Positions 53,851 through 62,470 of a stretch of 64,000 nt of DNA are shown here, in pieces. This DNA is from Fontibacterium subtropicum. Lineage in GTDB: Bacteria > Pseudomonadota > Alphaproteobacteria > Pelagibacterales > Pelagibacteraceae. The stretch covers positions 1-64,000 of the forward strand of contig CBDDXD010000004.1 of assembly GCA_965235415.1 (NCBI GenBank), in the 5' to 3' direction. The notes beneath the pieces are model-generated. The model was not told the DNA's origin, did no database searches, and saw only the letters and a program-made list of their open reading frames with translations. Position 1 is the first letter of the stretch. Each line of letters starts with the position of its first letter. A program made the translations under genes and the position numbers.

Positions 53851-55140
53851 ATGACAAACGTTGTAGTTGTAGGCTCTCAGTGGGGTGACGAGGGCAAAGG
53901 GAAGATTGTGGACTGGCTTTCAGAGCAAGCCGATGTCGTTATTAGATTTCAAGGTGGTCATAATGCAGGTCACACTTTAGTTATTAACGGAAAAGTTTTT
54001 AAATTAAAATTACTTCCATCAGGAATAGTCAGAGGAGATAAAATCTCAATTATTGGAAATGGAGTTGTTATAGATCCTTGGGCATTACTAGAGGAGATTG
54101 AAGAGATTAAAAAAAAGGGGATTGATGTTAATGAAAATAATTTAATTATTTCTGATACAGCAACTTTAATTCTGCCATTTCATAAAGAAATGGATGAGAT
54201 TAGAGAAGATGCAGCAAAATCTAAAATTGGAACAACAAGAAGAGGAATAGGACCTGCCTATGAAGATAAGATTGGTAGACGTTCTATCCGAGTTATGGAT
54301 TTACGTTCAAAGACAAATTTAGAACAAAGACTTGAAGTTATTTTAGAACATCATAATGCAATCAGAAAAGGACTAAAACAAAAGATATATAAATCAGAAG
54401 AATTAATTAAAGAATTATTAAAAATTGCTCCAAAAATATTAAAATTTTCTCAGCCCGTTTGGAAAAAAATCGCTGAATATCAAAAATTAAATAAAAAAAT
54501 ATTATTTGAAGGCGCGCAGGGAATATTGCTTGATGTCGATCATGGAACTTATCCTTATGTTACCTCATCAAATACAGTTGCTGGAACAGCCTCTGTAGGT
54601 ACAGGATGTGGCCCAAAAACAATTGATTATGTTCTTGGAATTACCAAGGCTTATACAACAAGAGTAGGAGAAGGTCCTTTTCCAACAGAGCTTAAAGATG
54701 CAATCGGAGAACTTATTGGTCAGCGAGGTCATGAATTTGGAACTGTGACTAATAGAAAAAGAAGATGTGGTTGGTTTGATGGAGTTCTTGTTAAACAATC
54801 GGCAACTATTTCAGGTATTACTGGAATTGCTCTAACTAAGTTAGATGTTCTTGATACTTTAGATGAAATTAAATTTTGTGTTGGTTATAAATTACGCGGC
54901 AAAGAAATTGACTTTTTTCCAAGTGCGTCAGAAGATCAGTTTGCAGTAGAACCTATTTATAAAACTTTTGAAGGTTGGAAATCTGAGACAAAGGGAATAA
55001 GAAATTACAAAGAATTACCTGAGAAAGCTAAAATCTATATTGCGGCTATTGAAGATTTTATTGGTGTTAAGATTGGAAGTATTTCAACAAGTCCTGAAAG
55101 AGATGACACAATTTTTGTTGAAGACCCTTTTAATGCGTAA
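53851..55140 (+). CDS. purA: Adenylosuccinate synthetase
   Basis: A 429-residue GTP-dependent enzyme joining IMP and aspartate on the way to AMP. G-D-E-G-K-G-K (residues 12-18), the G-H-N-A-G-H loop and the GTP-binding T-K-L-D-V-L near the C-terminus are present. Its 3' end overlaps convergent rpoH by 11 bases. Confidence 0.97.
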   Translation: MTNVVVVGSQWGDEGKGKIVDWLSEQADVVIRFQGGHNAGHTLVINGKVFKLKLLPSGIVRGDKISIIGNGVVIDPWALLEEIEEIKKKGIDVNENNLIISDTATLILPFHKEMDEIREDAAKSKIGTTRRGIGPAYEDKIGRRSIRVMDLRSKTNLEQRLEVILEHHNAIRKGLKQKIYKSEELIKELLKIAPKILKFSQPVWKKIAEYQKLNKKILFEGAQGILLDVDHGTYPYVTSSNTVAGTASVGTGCGPKTIDYVLGITKAYTTRVGEGPFPTELKDAIGELIGQRGHEFGTVTNRKRRCGWFDGVLVKQSATISGITGIALTKLDVLDTLDEIKFCVGYKLRGKEIDFFPSASEDQFAVEPIYKTFEGWKSETKGIRNYKELPEKAKIYIAAIEDFIGVKIGSISTSPERDDTIFVEDPFNA

Positions 55141-56029
55141 TGAAGGGTTTTGTTTTAATATTTTCTAACATTGCTTTTTGAACTTTTTCAAAAGCTCTAT
55201 TTTCTATTTGCCTTACTCTTTCTCTGCTAATTTTATATTTTTGACTAAGTTCTTCTAAAGTTTTTGGCTCATCGATAAGTTTTCTATCATACAAAATTTC
55301 TTTTTCTCTTTCATCTAAAACTTTTAAGGCTGTTTGTAATAAAGCATGTTTTTGATTTAATTCTTGGCGTTGAGAAATTAATAATTCTTGGTCAGCATTT
55401 TCATCTACAATCCAATCCTGCCACTGACCACCTTGTTCTTCATCAGAAATTTTAGCATTTAAAGACTGTTCTTGTCCTGCCATTCGTCTGTTCATTGAAA
55501 TCACTTCATCTTCGCTCACATCTAGTCGATTTGCTATTTCTTTAACATGAGTGTCTGTCATATCGCCACTTTCAATAGCAAAGATTTGGTTTTTTAATTT
55601 TCTTAGATTAAAAAATAATTTTTTTTGTGCAGCAGTTGTTCCAATTTTTACTAAACTCCATGATCTCAAAATATATTCTTGAATAGAAGCTTTAATCCAC
55701 CACATTGCATAGGTTGCAAGTCTAAACCCTCTTTCAGGGTCAAATTTTTTTACTGCTTGCATTAAACCAATATTTCCTTCAGAAATTAATTCTCCTACAG
55801 GCAAACCATAGCCTCTATAACCCATGGCAATTTTTGCAACTAATCTTAGATGACTAGTTACTAATGTATGAGCTGACTCTCTATCTCCTTTTTCACGCCA
55901 ATTTTTTGCAAGAATATATTCTTGCTCTGGCTCTAACATTGGGAATTTTCTAATTTTTAATAAATAGGAATTTAAACTTCCTTCAGGTGAAAGGATTGGA
56001 AGATTAGAATTTTTTTCAATTTTTTCCAT
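55130..56029 (-). CDS. rpoH: RNA polymerase heat-shock sigma factor RpoH
   Basis: A 299-residue sigma-70 family protein. Region 2 has R-F-A/R-L-A-T-Y-A-M-W-W-I-K. The RpoH box Q-K-K-L-F-F-N-L-R (residues 135-143) separates it from the housekeeping sigma. Region 4 has E-L-S-Q-K-Y-K-I-S-R-E-R-V-R-Q-I-E. It directs heat-shock transcription and is normally controlled by DnaK and FtsH. Confidence 0.96.
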   Translation of the reverse strand: MEKIEKNSNLPILSPEGSLNSYLLKIRKFPMLEPEQEYILAKNWREKGDRESAHTLVTSHLRLVAKIAMGYRGYGLPVGELISEGNIGLMQAVKKFDPERGFRLATYAMWWIKASIQEYILRSWSLVKIGTTAAQKKLFFNLRKLKNQIFAIESGDMTDTHVKEIANRLDVSEDEVISMNRRMAGQEQSLNAKISDEEQGGQWQDWIVDENADQELLISQRQELNQKHALLQTALKVLDEREKEILYDRKLIDEPKTLEELSQKYKISRERVRQIENRAFEKVQKAMLENIKTKPFITH

Positions 56030-56067
56030 TTTATTTATGTAAGTATTATAACTTGTATAACAAGATA

Positions 56068-57051
56068 TTAAAACTTAAGCTTTTTGATTATTTTTAGTAA
56101 ATTTTCAAAATCTTTTGGTTTTTCACATTCAAAATAAACTTCTTTTTTTGTAGTTGGATGAATAAATCCAATAGATTTTGCATGCAAGGCTTGTCTTTTA
56201 AATACATCTAATAATTCTTTAAATTTAGGATCAATATCTCTAATGAATTTATTTTGTTTTCCATAAATTTGATCACCTATAATAGGATTGCCATGAGATG
56301 AAAGATGAACCCGAATTTGATGAGTCCTACCTGTCTCTAGTCTACACTCGAGAAAACTTATATCAGGAATTTTTTTACCTGAGAAAAATTCGATAGTTTT
56401 ATAATTTGTAACAGCATCTTTTCCTCTGGAAGTATTGATGCTCATTTTTTTTCTGTTAAATTTACTTCTACCAATCATAGAAGAAATTTGTCCAGAGCTA
56501 GGTTTTATTCTTCCATAAACAAGAACTTCATAAGCTCTTTTAATGGTATGTTCTGCAAACTGTTTTGATAAAAAAACATGGGCATTATCATTTTTTGCAA
56601 CTACTAATAGGCCACTAGTTCCTTTATCAATTCTATGAACTATCCCAGGTCTTAATTCTCCCCCAATAGTTGAAAGTTTGTCTTTACAATGAAACATTAA
56701 TGCATTTACTAATGTGTTATCGAAGTTTCCAGCACCAGGATGGACAACCATTTCTGGAGATTTATTAATAATTAATAAATCATCATCTTCATAACGAATA
56801 TCTAATTTAATATTTTTAGCTGAAATATTAACTTCTTTAGGCTCAGGTATTGAAACTTCAATAATATCAGAGGATCTTATCTTCATCGACGGCTGTGTAA
56901 TTGGAACTTTATTAATTTTAACAAAACCTTCATTAATAATATTTTTAATTCTTGTTCTACTAATTTCTGGAATCAAAATAGCTAGAGCAGAATCTAAGCG
57001 TTTATTATTTTTATCCTCTGCTATTTCAAATTTATATTCGTTAATGGACAT
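56068..57051 (-). CDS. rluD: RluD-type 23S rRNA pseudouridine synthase
   Basis: A 327-residue RluA-family enzyme with an N-terminal S4 RNA-binding domain (about residues 15-70). The catalytic domain contains G-I-V-H-R-I-D-K-G-T-S-G with catalytic D142, then L-E-C-R-L-E-T-G-R-T-H-Q-I-R-V-H. RluD modifies helix 69 of 23S rRNA. It lies just downstream of tRNA-Arg and upstream of rpoH on the minus strand. Confidence 0.93.
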   Translation of the reverse strand: MSINEYKFEIAEDKNNKRLDSALAILIPEISRTRIKNIINEGFVKINKVPITQPSMKIRSSDIIEVSIPEPKEVNISAKNIKLDIRYEDDDLLIINKSPEMVVHPGAGNFDNTLVNALMFHCKDKLSTIGGELRPGIVHRIDKGTSGLLVVAKNDNAHVFLSKQFAEHTIKRAYEVLVYGRIKPSSGQISSMIGRSKFNRKKMSINTSRGKDAVTNYKTIEFFSGKKIPDISFLECRLETGRTHQIRVHLSSHGNPIIGDQIYGKQNKFIRDIDPKFKELLDVFKRQALHAKSIGFIHPTTKKEVYFECEKPKDFENLLKIIKKLKF

Positions 57052-57063
57052 GATTAGTAATTT

Positions 57064-57138
57064 TGGTGGTCTTGCTAGGACTTGAACCTAGAACTCTAGT
57101 TTCGAAGACTAGGATGATATCCATTTCACTACAAGACC
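57064..57138 (-). tRNA. tRNA-Arg (anticodon TCG)
   Basis: A 75-base minus-strand cloverleaf. The acceptor stem GGTCTTG pairs with CAAGACC, the discriminator is A and CCA is encoded (57064-57066). The anticodon stem CTAGT/ACTAG holds loop CTTCGAA with anticodon TCG, reading CGA and related arginine codons. The D loop contains the arginine-type A20. The T arm has GGTTCAAGTCC. Confidence 0.96.
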
Positions 57139-57226
57139 ATGAAGGGAAGTAGTACTATTTATTTTGAAGATTTAAAATAAAGATTTTGATAGTCTGAATT
57201 AGGTTGTTTAATTAGATACTAATAAA

Positions 57227-57679
57227 CTATTTAATTCTTATTGAGGTTCCTTTAAGCCATTCAGACTTTTGGTTTTTGTAATATTCTTTTTTCCAAATAG
57301 GCGCTCTAATTTTTATTTGTTCAATAAGGTATCTAGATAATTGGTAGGCTTCAGATCTGTGTTTACAAGATACGGCAATTATAATTGATGGTTTGCCTAA
57401 AGGGACATATCCCTTCGCATGCTCAATAAATACTTTTGCTTTCTTTAATTTAAATTTTTTAATTCCTTCACTATAGATTTTTTTAAAAGTTTTAATTACC
57501 AGTCTATCAAAAGCATCATAGGTAACCCCAGTAACATTCCTCTTATTATTATTTCTTCTTATATTTCCTACAAAAAAAATACTAGCACCAGAGTCAAAAT
57601 TTTTTACAAACTTTTCAGCTCTTATTAAGTTAATTTTTTTTTTATTCTTTTTGGGATCAACAATTGCGGCGTGAAACAT
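57227..57679 (-). CDS. moaE: Molybdopterin synthase catalytic subunit MoaE
   Basis: A 150-residue subunit that, with MoaD thiocarboxylate, inserts sulfur into cyclic pyranopterin monophosphate. F-V-G-N-I-R-R-N-N near residue 37, T-Y-D-A-F, E-H-A-K-G-Y-V-P-L-G near residue 110 and the C-terminal W-K-K-E-Y with catalytic lysine are present. Its start overlaps the moaD stop by one base. Confidence 0.93.
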   Translation of the reverse strand: MFHAAIVDPKKNKKKINLIRAEKFVKNFDSGASIFFVGNIRRNNNKRNVTGVTYDAFDRLVIKTFKKIYSEGIKKFKLKKAKVFIEHAKGYVPLGKPSIIIAVSCKHRSEAYQLSRYLIEQIKIRAPIWKKEYYKNQKSEWLKGTSIRIK

Positions 57680-57948
57680 TAACCCCCTCCAATTGGTGGA
57701 ATAATTGAAATAGTTTTATCTTTATTTAACTTATAGGTATCATTGACTATCTCATCACGTTCTGAGCAGAAAGCAGATTTTTTAATAAGATCTTTAAAAG
57801 TTTTGTTGTTTGAATATCTTTCTTCTATAATTTTAATTAATTTATTTCTTATATTTTTAACTTTTGCGCCTTTATCAAAATTAATTTGCAAAATAGGAGC
57901 ACGAAAAATATCCTTACAATTACCAAATAATTTTATTTTGATTTTCAT
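57679..57948 (-). CDS. moaD: Molybdopterin synthase sulfur carrier MoaD
   Basis: An 89-residue ubiquitin-fold protein ending in P-P-I-G-G-G. The exposed C-terminal glycine is converted to the thiocarboxylate sulfur donor. The C-terminus has an extra glycine compared with the usual GG end. It lies between moaC and moaE in the same direction. The activating enzyme MoeB is not in the window. Confidence 0.88.
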   Translation of the reverse strand: MKIKIKLFGNCKDIFRAPILQINFDKGAKVKNIRNKLIKIIEERYSNNKTFKDLIKKSAFCSERDEIVNDTYKLNKDKTISIIPPIGGG

Positions 57949-57975
57949 TTTTATAACAACTTAATTTAAGCTTTT

Positions 57976-58521
57976 TTAAAATAAATCCTTTAAAAATTCT
58001 GGCAAGCCATTAGGATTTACCCAGGTTCCTGTTTTTCCGCCCTGTTTAATTAATAAACGAATTCCATCAATTTTAAGATCAGGATTAACAATTTTGCATA
58101 AATCGTAAATTGTAATTAACGCTGCATTCACACCCATGATTGCTTCCATTTCAACCCCAGTTTTAGCAAACGCCGCAACAACGCAATAAGCATCAAGCGA
58201 AAAGTCATCAGCATTTTGAATAATTTTTGTTGAACTGAAGTCGACACTAAGTGGATGACAAAGTGGAATAATTTCACTAGTTTTTTTTACGCCAAGCAGT
58301 GAAGCAACCTCTGCTAAAGAGATTGGATCTCCTTTTGGCATTTGTTTATTTTTAATTAATTCGAAAGTTTTTTTACCAACATAAATTTTACCCATAGCTA
58401 AAGCTTTACGATGTGTATTTTGCTTTTGCGACACATCAACCATATGGAAATTATTGTTTGTAAAAATTTCCTTCGCCCAATCTTTTACAATTTTTGTGTC
58501 TATAATTTTAAGATTTTTCAT
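57976..58521 (-). CDS. moaC: Cyclic pyranopterin monophosphate synthase MoaC
   Basis: A 181-residue enzyme completing the first step of molybdopterin synthesis after MoaA. M-V-D-V-S-Q-K near residue 27, L-C-H-P-L with the conserved histidine, and T-G-V-E-M-E-A-I-M-G-V are diagnostic. It overlaps moaA by one base. Confidence 0.95.
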   Translation of the reverse strand: MKNLKIIDTKIVKDWAKEIFTNNNFHMVDVSQKQNTHRKALAMGKIYVGKKTFELIKNKQMPKGDPISLAEVASLLGVKKTSEIIPLCHPLSVDFSSTKIIQNADDFSLDAYCVVAAFAKTGVEMEAIMGVNAALITIYDLCKIVNPDLKIDGIRLLIKQGGKTGTWVNPNGLPEFLKDLF

Positions 58522-59513
58522 TATCCTCCAATGGATGCTAGATGTGGAGTAATTCCAGTGTTACCCAATTCTAAATAATGAGACTCTTTTTTGAAATTTA
58601 ATTGAGCATTGATTAAATCTTTTAGTTGAGGAATTTGTTGGTCATTTTGTAATAGAGCCCTAAGTGATATTCCGGTATCTCCAAACAAACACAATCTCAG
58701 ATCTCCCTGTGCCGTAATTCTTAGACGATTGCAGCTTTTACAAAAGTCTTTTGAATACGGAGCTATGATGCCAAATTTTCCTTTAAAATCTTTATGGATA
58801 TAATTTTTAGAAGGACCAGAATCAAAACCTGCAGTTTGATGGACCCATTCTTTTTTTAATAAATAGTCTCTAAATACATTGGCAGAGACATGATATTTTT
58901 TAAAATAATCTAAATTATCTCCTGTTTGCATTAACTCAATATAACGAAATTCTACATAGTTATTTTTTATAAATTTTTCCCATTTGTCAAAATCTTCTTC
59001 ACTATCATTTACGCCTTTAAGCAAAACTGCATTAATTTTTATTTTTTTAAAATTATTTTCTTGTAAAATTTTAAGACCAGCTAGAATATCATCTATCTTA
59101 TCCATCCCAGTGATAAATTTAAATTTTTCTCTATCTAAACTATCGATGCTAATATTAATTCCATCGATTTTTTTTTCCATTAAAGGTTTAGCGATCTGTT
59201 TCAAATTATAACCATTTGTTGTCATAACTACTTTTTTAATTCCTGGAAGTGATTTTAAATTTTCTACAATATCTATAAAATCTTTTCGAACGGTAGGTTC
59301 ACCGCCTGTTAATCTAATTTTGCATACACCAAGTTCTGATAAGGCAATTCCAATTCTTCTAATTTCATCTAAAGTTAAAAAAATTTTTTTATTTTCTGGT
59401 TTTTGGTAACCGTCAGGTAAGCAGTAACCACATTTAAAATTACAAACGTCAGTAATTGAAATTCTAAAATAAGGAAAAGTTCTGCCAAAACTATCTTTTA
59501 AATGAACCATCAA
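58521..59513 (-). CDS. moaA: GTP 3',8-cyclase MoaA (radical SAM)
   Basis: A 330-residue radical SAM enzyme with two iron-sulfur clusters that rearranges GTP. The first cluster is in C-N-F-K-C-G-Y-C near residue 24, the second in C-K-S-C-N-R and L-C-L-F near the C-terminus, and the conserved G-G closes the chain. The frame opens at TTG 59513, followed at once by ATG 59510, the more likely start. It heads the minus-strand moaA-moaC-moaD-moaE run. Confidence 0.95.
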   Translation of the reverse strand: MMVHLKDSFGRTFPYFRISITDVCNFKCGYCLPDGYQKPENKKIFLTLDEIRRIGIALSELGVCKIRLTGGEPTVRKDFIDIVENLKSLPGIKKVVMTTNGYNLKQIAKPLMEKKIDGINISIDSLDREKFKFITGMDKIDDILAGLKILQENNFKKIKINAVLLKGVNDSEEDFDKWEKFIKNNYVEFRYIELMQTGDNLDYFKKYHVSANVFRDYLLKKEWVHQTAGFDSGPSKNYIHKDFKGKFGIIAPYSKDFCKSCNRLRITAQGDLRLCLFGDTGISLRALLQNDQQIPQLKDLINAQLNFKKESHYLELGNTGITPHLASIGG

Positions 59514-59519
59514 TTAGAG

Positions 59520-59548
59520 ATTACAATCTATAATAGTAAGATAGTCAA
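59520..59548 (-). promoter_or_regulatory. Possible moaA promoter
   Basis: On the minus strand, TTGACT (59543-59548), 17 bases, TGTAAT (59520-59525). The start point would fall near 59513, only a few bases before the moaA ATG, implying a nearly leaderless transcript. Match is good but position is unusual. Confidence 0.4.
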
Positions 59549-59627
59549 AAGTTTTTTTTACAACTGAAAAGTGAAACACAATTGGATTAAAAGGCATATA
59601 ATATTTACATAAATTTAGCTTTAAAAT

Positions 59628-60836
59628 ATGAAAAAAATTCATAACTCCAAAAGAAGATCTTTTTTAACAGGTTCAGCAGCTATTGCTGGTGTTGCGGCTA
59701 TTTCATCTATTTCAAATTTTAATCTTAATATTGCAAAAGCAGATCACTCGAGTGCCGCTCCTAAGGCGACTCCAGATTATATTAAGTGGAAGAATCGAAA
59801 TGCATTAATTATTCATTCTGAGGGAACAATTGAGACTCATCGGGATATGATCGGAAATGGAATCATTACCCCAATTGAAAACGTGTACATTAGAAATAAT
59901 GTTAATTCATTAAATGACCAACAAATAGGAAATAGACCTGATTGGAAATTAGAAGTTCAGGGAGTTCAAAAACCAAGAACATTCACATTAGCTGAGCTGC
60001 AAAAAATGCCTTTAAAGATTACTCCGATGGTTCTTCAATGCTCAGGAAATGGCCGTAAATTTTTTGCTCATGGTCCAAGTGGCACTAAGTGGGACACAGG
60101 AAGCGCAGCTTGTGTTACTTTTTCTGGAGTTTCAGTTAAGTATTTAGCAGAACTTTGCGGCGGACTTGTAGCTGGTGCTAAATTTATAACAGGTACAGGC
60201 GCTGATGCACCAAAAGAAATTGATCCAAAAGAAGGTGCTGTTGAAAGATCAGTTCCAATTTCAACTTATGAAGATTGTCTATTAGCTTGGGAAGTTAATG
60301 GAGTTCCAATTCCAAACGCTCATGGAGGTCCACTTAGATTAGTTGTGCCAGGATATTATGGAATAAATAATATTAAACATATTAATAAATTAGTTTTCGC
60401 AGATAAAGAGTCTGATTTTAAAATGATGTCTACTCGTTACCGTGTTTATAAAATTGGAGATAAACCAACAGCTAACGATGGCACTTGTTGGGAGATGAAT
60501 GTAAAAAGCTGGATTACCTCACCACTTACATCGGCAAAATCTGGTAAAGTAGTATTTACAGGTGTTGCATTTAGCAATGGTACACCTTTAAAAGGAGTTG
60601 CTTTATCTTTTGACGAAGGAAAATCATGGAAGAATGCAAAATTTGTTGGTCCTAATCTTGGAAAGTTTGCTTGGAGACAATTTCAATTTGAAGCAAATTT
60701 AGAAAAAGGTAATTATACAGTTGCGTCTCGAGCTACTGATGAAAAAGGATCGCAACCTAAGTTAAGATTTGAGAACAACGAAGGATATTCTCATAACGGC
60801 TGGTTAGATCATAGCGTTAAAATTACAGTTGCGTAG
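59628..60836 (+). CDS. Sulfite dehydrogenase, molybdenum subunit (SorA/SoxC type)
   Basis: A 402-residue periplasmic molybdoenzyme of the sulfite oxidase family. A Tat signal K-R-R-S-F-L-T (residues 8-14) and hydrophobic stretch end near residue 37. The molybdopterin domain contains Q-C-S-G-N-G-R with Mo-ligand C138. The C-terminal dimer domain has V-K-S-W-I and the characteristic S-F-D-E-G-K-S-W. It oxidises sulfite to sulfate. The next gene encodes its probable cytochrome c electron acceptor, overlapping by 8 bases. SorA and SoxC cannot be separated by sequence alone; lack of other sox genes favours a stand-alone Sor-type enzyme. Confidence 0.9.
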   Translation: MKKIHNSKRRSFLTGSAAIAGVAAISSISNFNLNIAKADHSSAAPKATPDYIKWKNRNALIIHSEGTIETHRDMIGNGIITPIENVYIRNNVNSLNDQQIGNRPDWKLEVQGVQKPRTFTLAELQKMPLKITPMVLQCSGNGRKFFAHGPSGTKWDTGSAACVTFSGVSVKYLAELCGGLVAGAKFITGTGADAPKEIDPKEGAVERSVPISTYEDCLLAWEVNGVPIPNAHGGPLRLVVPGYYGINNIKHINKLVFADKESDFKMMSTRYRVYKIGDKPTANDGTCWEMNVKSWITSPLTSAKSGKVVFTGVAFSNGTPLKGVALSFDEGKSWKNAKFVGPNLGKFAWRQFQFEANLEKGNYTVASRATDEKGSQPKLRFENNEGYSHNGWLDHSVKITVA

Positions 60837-61167
60837 GCTTTTAATTAAATTTAAGAAAATTTTTCTTAATTTTCTTCTAATATATTTTTTTTTGCAATTA
60901 AGCGTAAAAGCTGACCAAGATAAAATGATCTTAGGTCTTAAGATTTTTAATGAAAAAGGAAACTGCGCAAGTTGTCATCAATTAGTAAATGCAAAATCTA
61001 AAGGCAATATTGGACCAAGTTTAGATGATCTTAAACCAACAGAAGCACAAGTAAAACAAGCAGTCACTAATGGCATTGGAATAATGCCGGCCTTTGGTAA
61101 TGATAAAATTTTAACCCCTCAAGAAATAGAAGCAGTTTCTTTCTACGTAGAAAAAGCTGCAAAATAA
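60829..61167 (+). CDS. Periplasmic c-type cytochrome, probable sulfite dehydrogenase partner
   Basis: A 112-residue monohaem cytochrome. A hydrophobic signal peptide covers about residues 9-26. The haem motif is C46-A-S-C49-H50, and M86 (G-I-G-I-M-P-A-F-G) is the likely sixth ligand. It starts at TTG 60829 inside the sulfite dehydrogenase stop, so expression is coupled. It would accept electrons from sulfite oxidation, like SorB. Its stop is 1 base from the convergent TauE gene. Confidence 0.88.
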   Translation: MRRLLIKFKKIFLNFLLIYFFLQLSVKADQDKMILGLKIFNEKGNCASCHQLVNAKSKGNIGPSLDDLKPTEAQVKQAVTNGIGIMPAFGNDKILTPQEIEAVSFYVEKAAK

Positions 61168-61908
61168 TTAAAAAAATATTTTTAAACCTAAACGAATTGC
61201 AACAATCAGAACTAGTATTGATGTTAATAAAGCAAGAATGTGTGATTTTAATATTTTTATATTAAGAAAATTTCCAAGCTGACCTCCTAATAATACAGCC
61301 AAAGGTAAATATAAGTAAGGATGTAGTTGTGAAATATTATTAAATTTCTGAATTTGTCCTAAAAAACCTGCAATAGAGTTTATTAGAATAAATAAAGAAG
61401 CAGCCATAATAATTTTTTTTGGGTGCGCTGCTTTTAAATTGAATAGTATAGGCGAAAGTATTATTCCTCCGCCAATTCCAACAATTCCAGATACTAATCC
61501 AATAATGGCACCAATCAAAACAGCAATAAAAAATGGAATTTTTTTAATGATTTCATTTGTTAATTTGTATTGTCTTGTTTGTATTATAAGTAATAAGCTA
61601 CTTACTGTTAGACAAAAAAATAATAAAATTTGAAAAAAATCTTTTGTTATTTGAAATTTTCCACCAACATAAGCCAAAGGTATAGAACCTAAGAAATAAG
61701 GAGTTAGAAATTTTATATCTAAGTGTCCAGCTCTGATGTAATTGAAGCAATTTCCGCTTGCGACAATAATATTGCAAGTTAAAGCGATAATGGGAATTAA
61801 CAAATATTCTACATCATAAATTGTTAATAATGCTAAATATGAAGTTCCTCCTGCAAAGCCAACGCTTGCATAAACTGCTGCAACTAAAAAAAAAATTATG
61901 GATAGCAT
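61168..61908 (-). CDS. TauE/SafE-family membrane transporter, likely sulfite or sulfonate exporter
   Basis: A 246-residue membrane protein with about eight helices. G-F-A-G-G-T-S-Y near the N-terminus and G-I-V-G-I-G-G-G-I-I-L-S-P in the second half are the two TauE repeats. Family members export sulfite or organosulfonates. Placement next to sulfite dehydrogenase fits sulfite export to the periplasm for oxidation, but this is inference. It diverges from moaB with 35 bases between starts. Confidence 0.88.
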   Translation of the reverse strand: MLSIIFFLVAAVYASVGFAGGTSYLALLTIYDVEYLLIPIIALTCNIIVASGNCFNYIRAGHLDIKFLTPYFLGSIPLAYVGGKFQITKDFFQILLFFCLTVSSLLLIIQTRQYKLTNEIIKKIPFFIAVLIGAIIGLVSGIVGIGGGIILSPILFNLKAAHPKKIIMAASLFILINSIAGFLGQIQKFNNISQLHPYLYLPLAVLLGGQLGNFLNIKILKSHILALLTSILVLIVAIRLGLKIFF

Positions 61909-61943
61909 ATTTTTAAATCTATAGGTATTAATGATACATAATT

Positions 61944-62468
61944 ATGAAAACTGATAGTACAAAAAAATTTATACCTGTTAACATCGCTGTATTAACTATC
62001 TCTGATACTAGAGATGAATCTACCGACACTTCGGGAAATATTTTAGTAAATAAAATTAAAGAATTGGGTCATGTTGTTGTTAGTAAAAAAATTTTAAAAG
62101 ATGATAAAGAACAAATTAAAAAAACCATTCTTACTTGGTGTGATGAGGCGGTTGATATAATTATTAGCACTGGTGGGACTGGTTTGACAGGCCGAGATAT
62201 AACAATCGAAGCGCTAGATGAAATTAAAGATAAGGATATTCCTGGGTTTGGTGAAATATTTAGAATGTTAAGTTTTAAGACAATTGGGACTTCGACTATT
62301 CAGTCAAGAGCACAAGGAATTATATGCAAAGGAAAATATATATTTGCTTTACCAGGATCCTCAGGAGCCGTAACTGATGCTTGGGAAGGAATTTTAAAAT
62401 TTCAATTAGATTCTCGTTTTCAACCTTGTAATTTCATCAATATTATTCCGCGTCTCAAAGAAAAGTAA
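61944..62468 (+). CDS. moaB: Molybdenum cofactor biosynthesis protein MoaB/MogA family
   Basis: A 174-residue adenylyltransferase-like protein. L-T-I-S-D-T-R near residue 18, S-T-G-G-T-G-L-T-G-R-D near residue 75 and L-P-G-S-S-G-A-V are the molybdopterin-binding motifs. It adenylylates molybdopterin before metal insertion by MoeA. Its stop is 2 bases from convergent moeA. Confidence 0.93.
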   Translation: MKTDSTKKFIPVNIAVLTISDTRDESTDTSGNILVNKIKELGHVVVSKKILKDDKEQIKKTILTWCDEAVDIIISTGGTGLTGRDITIEALDEIKDKDIPGFGEIFRMLSFKTIGTSTIQSRAQGIICKGKYIFALPGSSGAVTDAWEGILKFQLDSRFQPCNFINIIPRLKEK

Positions 62469-62470
62469 TA

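Noticed and set aside
57064..57138. tRNA-Arg next to the molybdenum cofactor cluster as an integration site of a mobile island
   Set aside because: The tRNA 3' end, where integrases act, faces rluD rather than the cluster. No integrase and no repeated tRNA end were seen.
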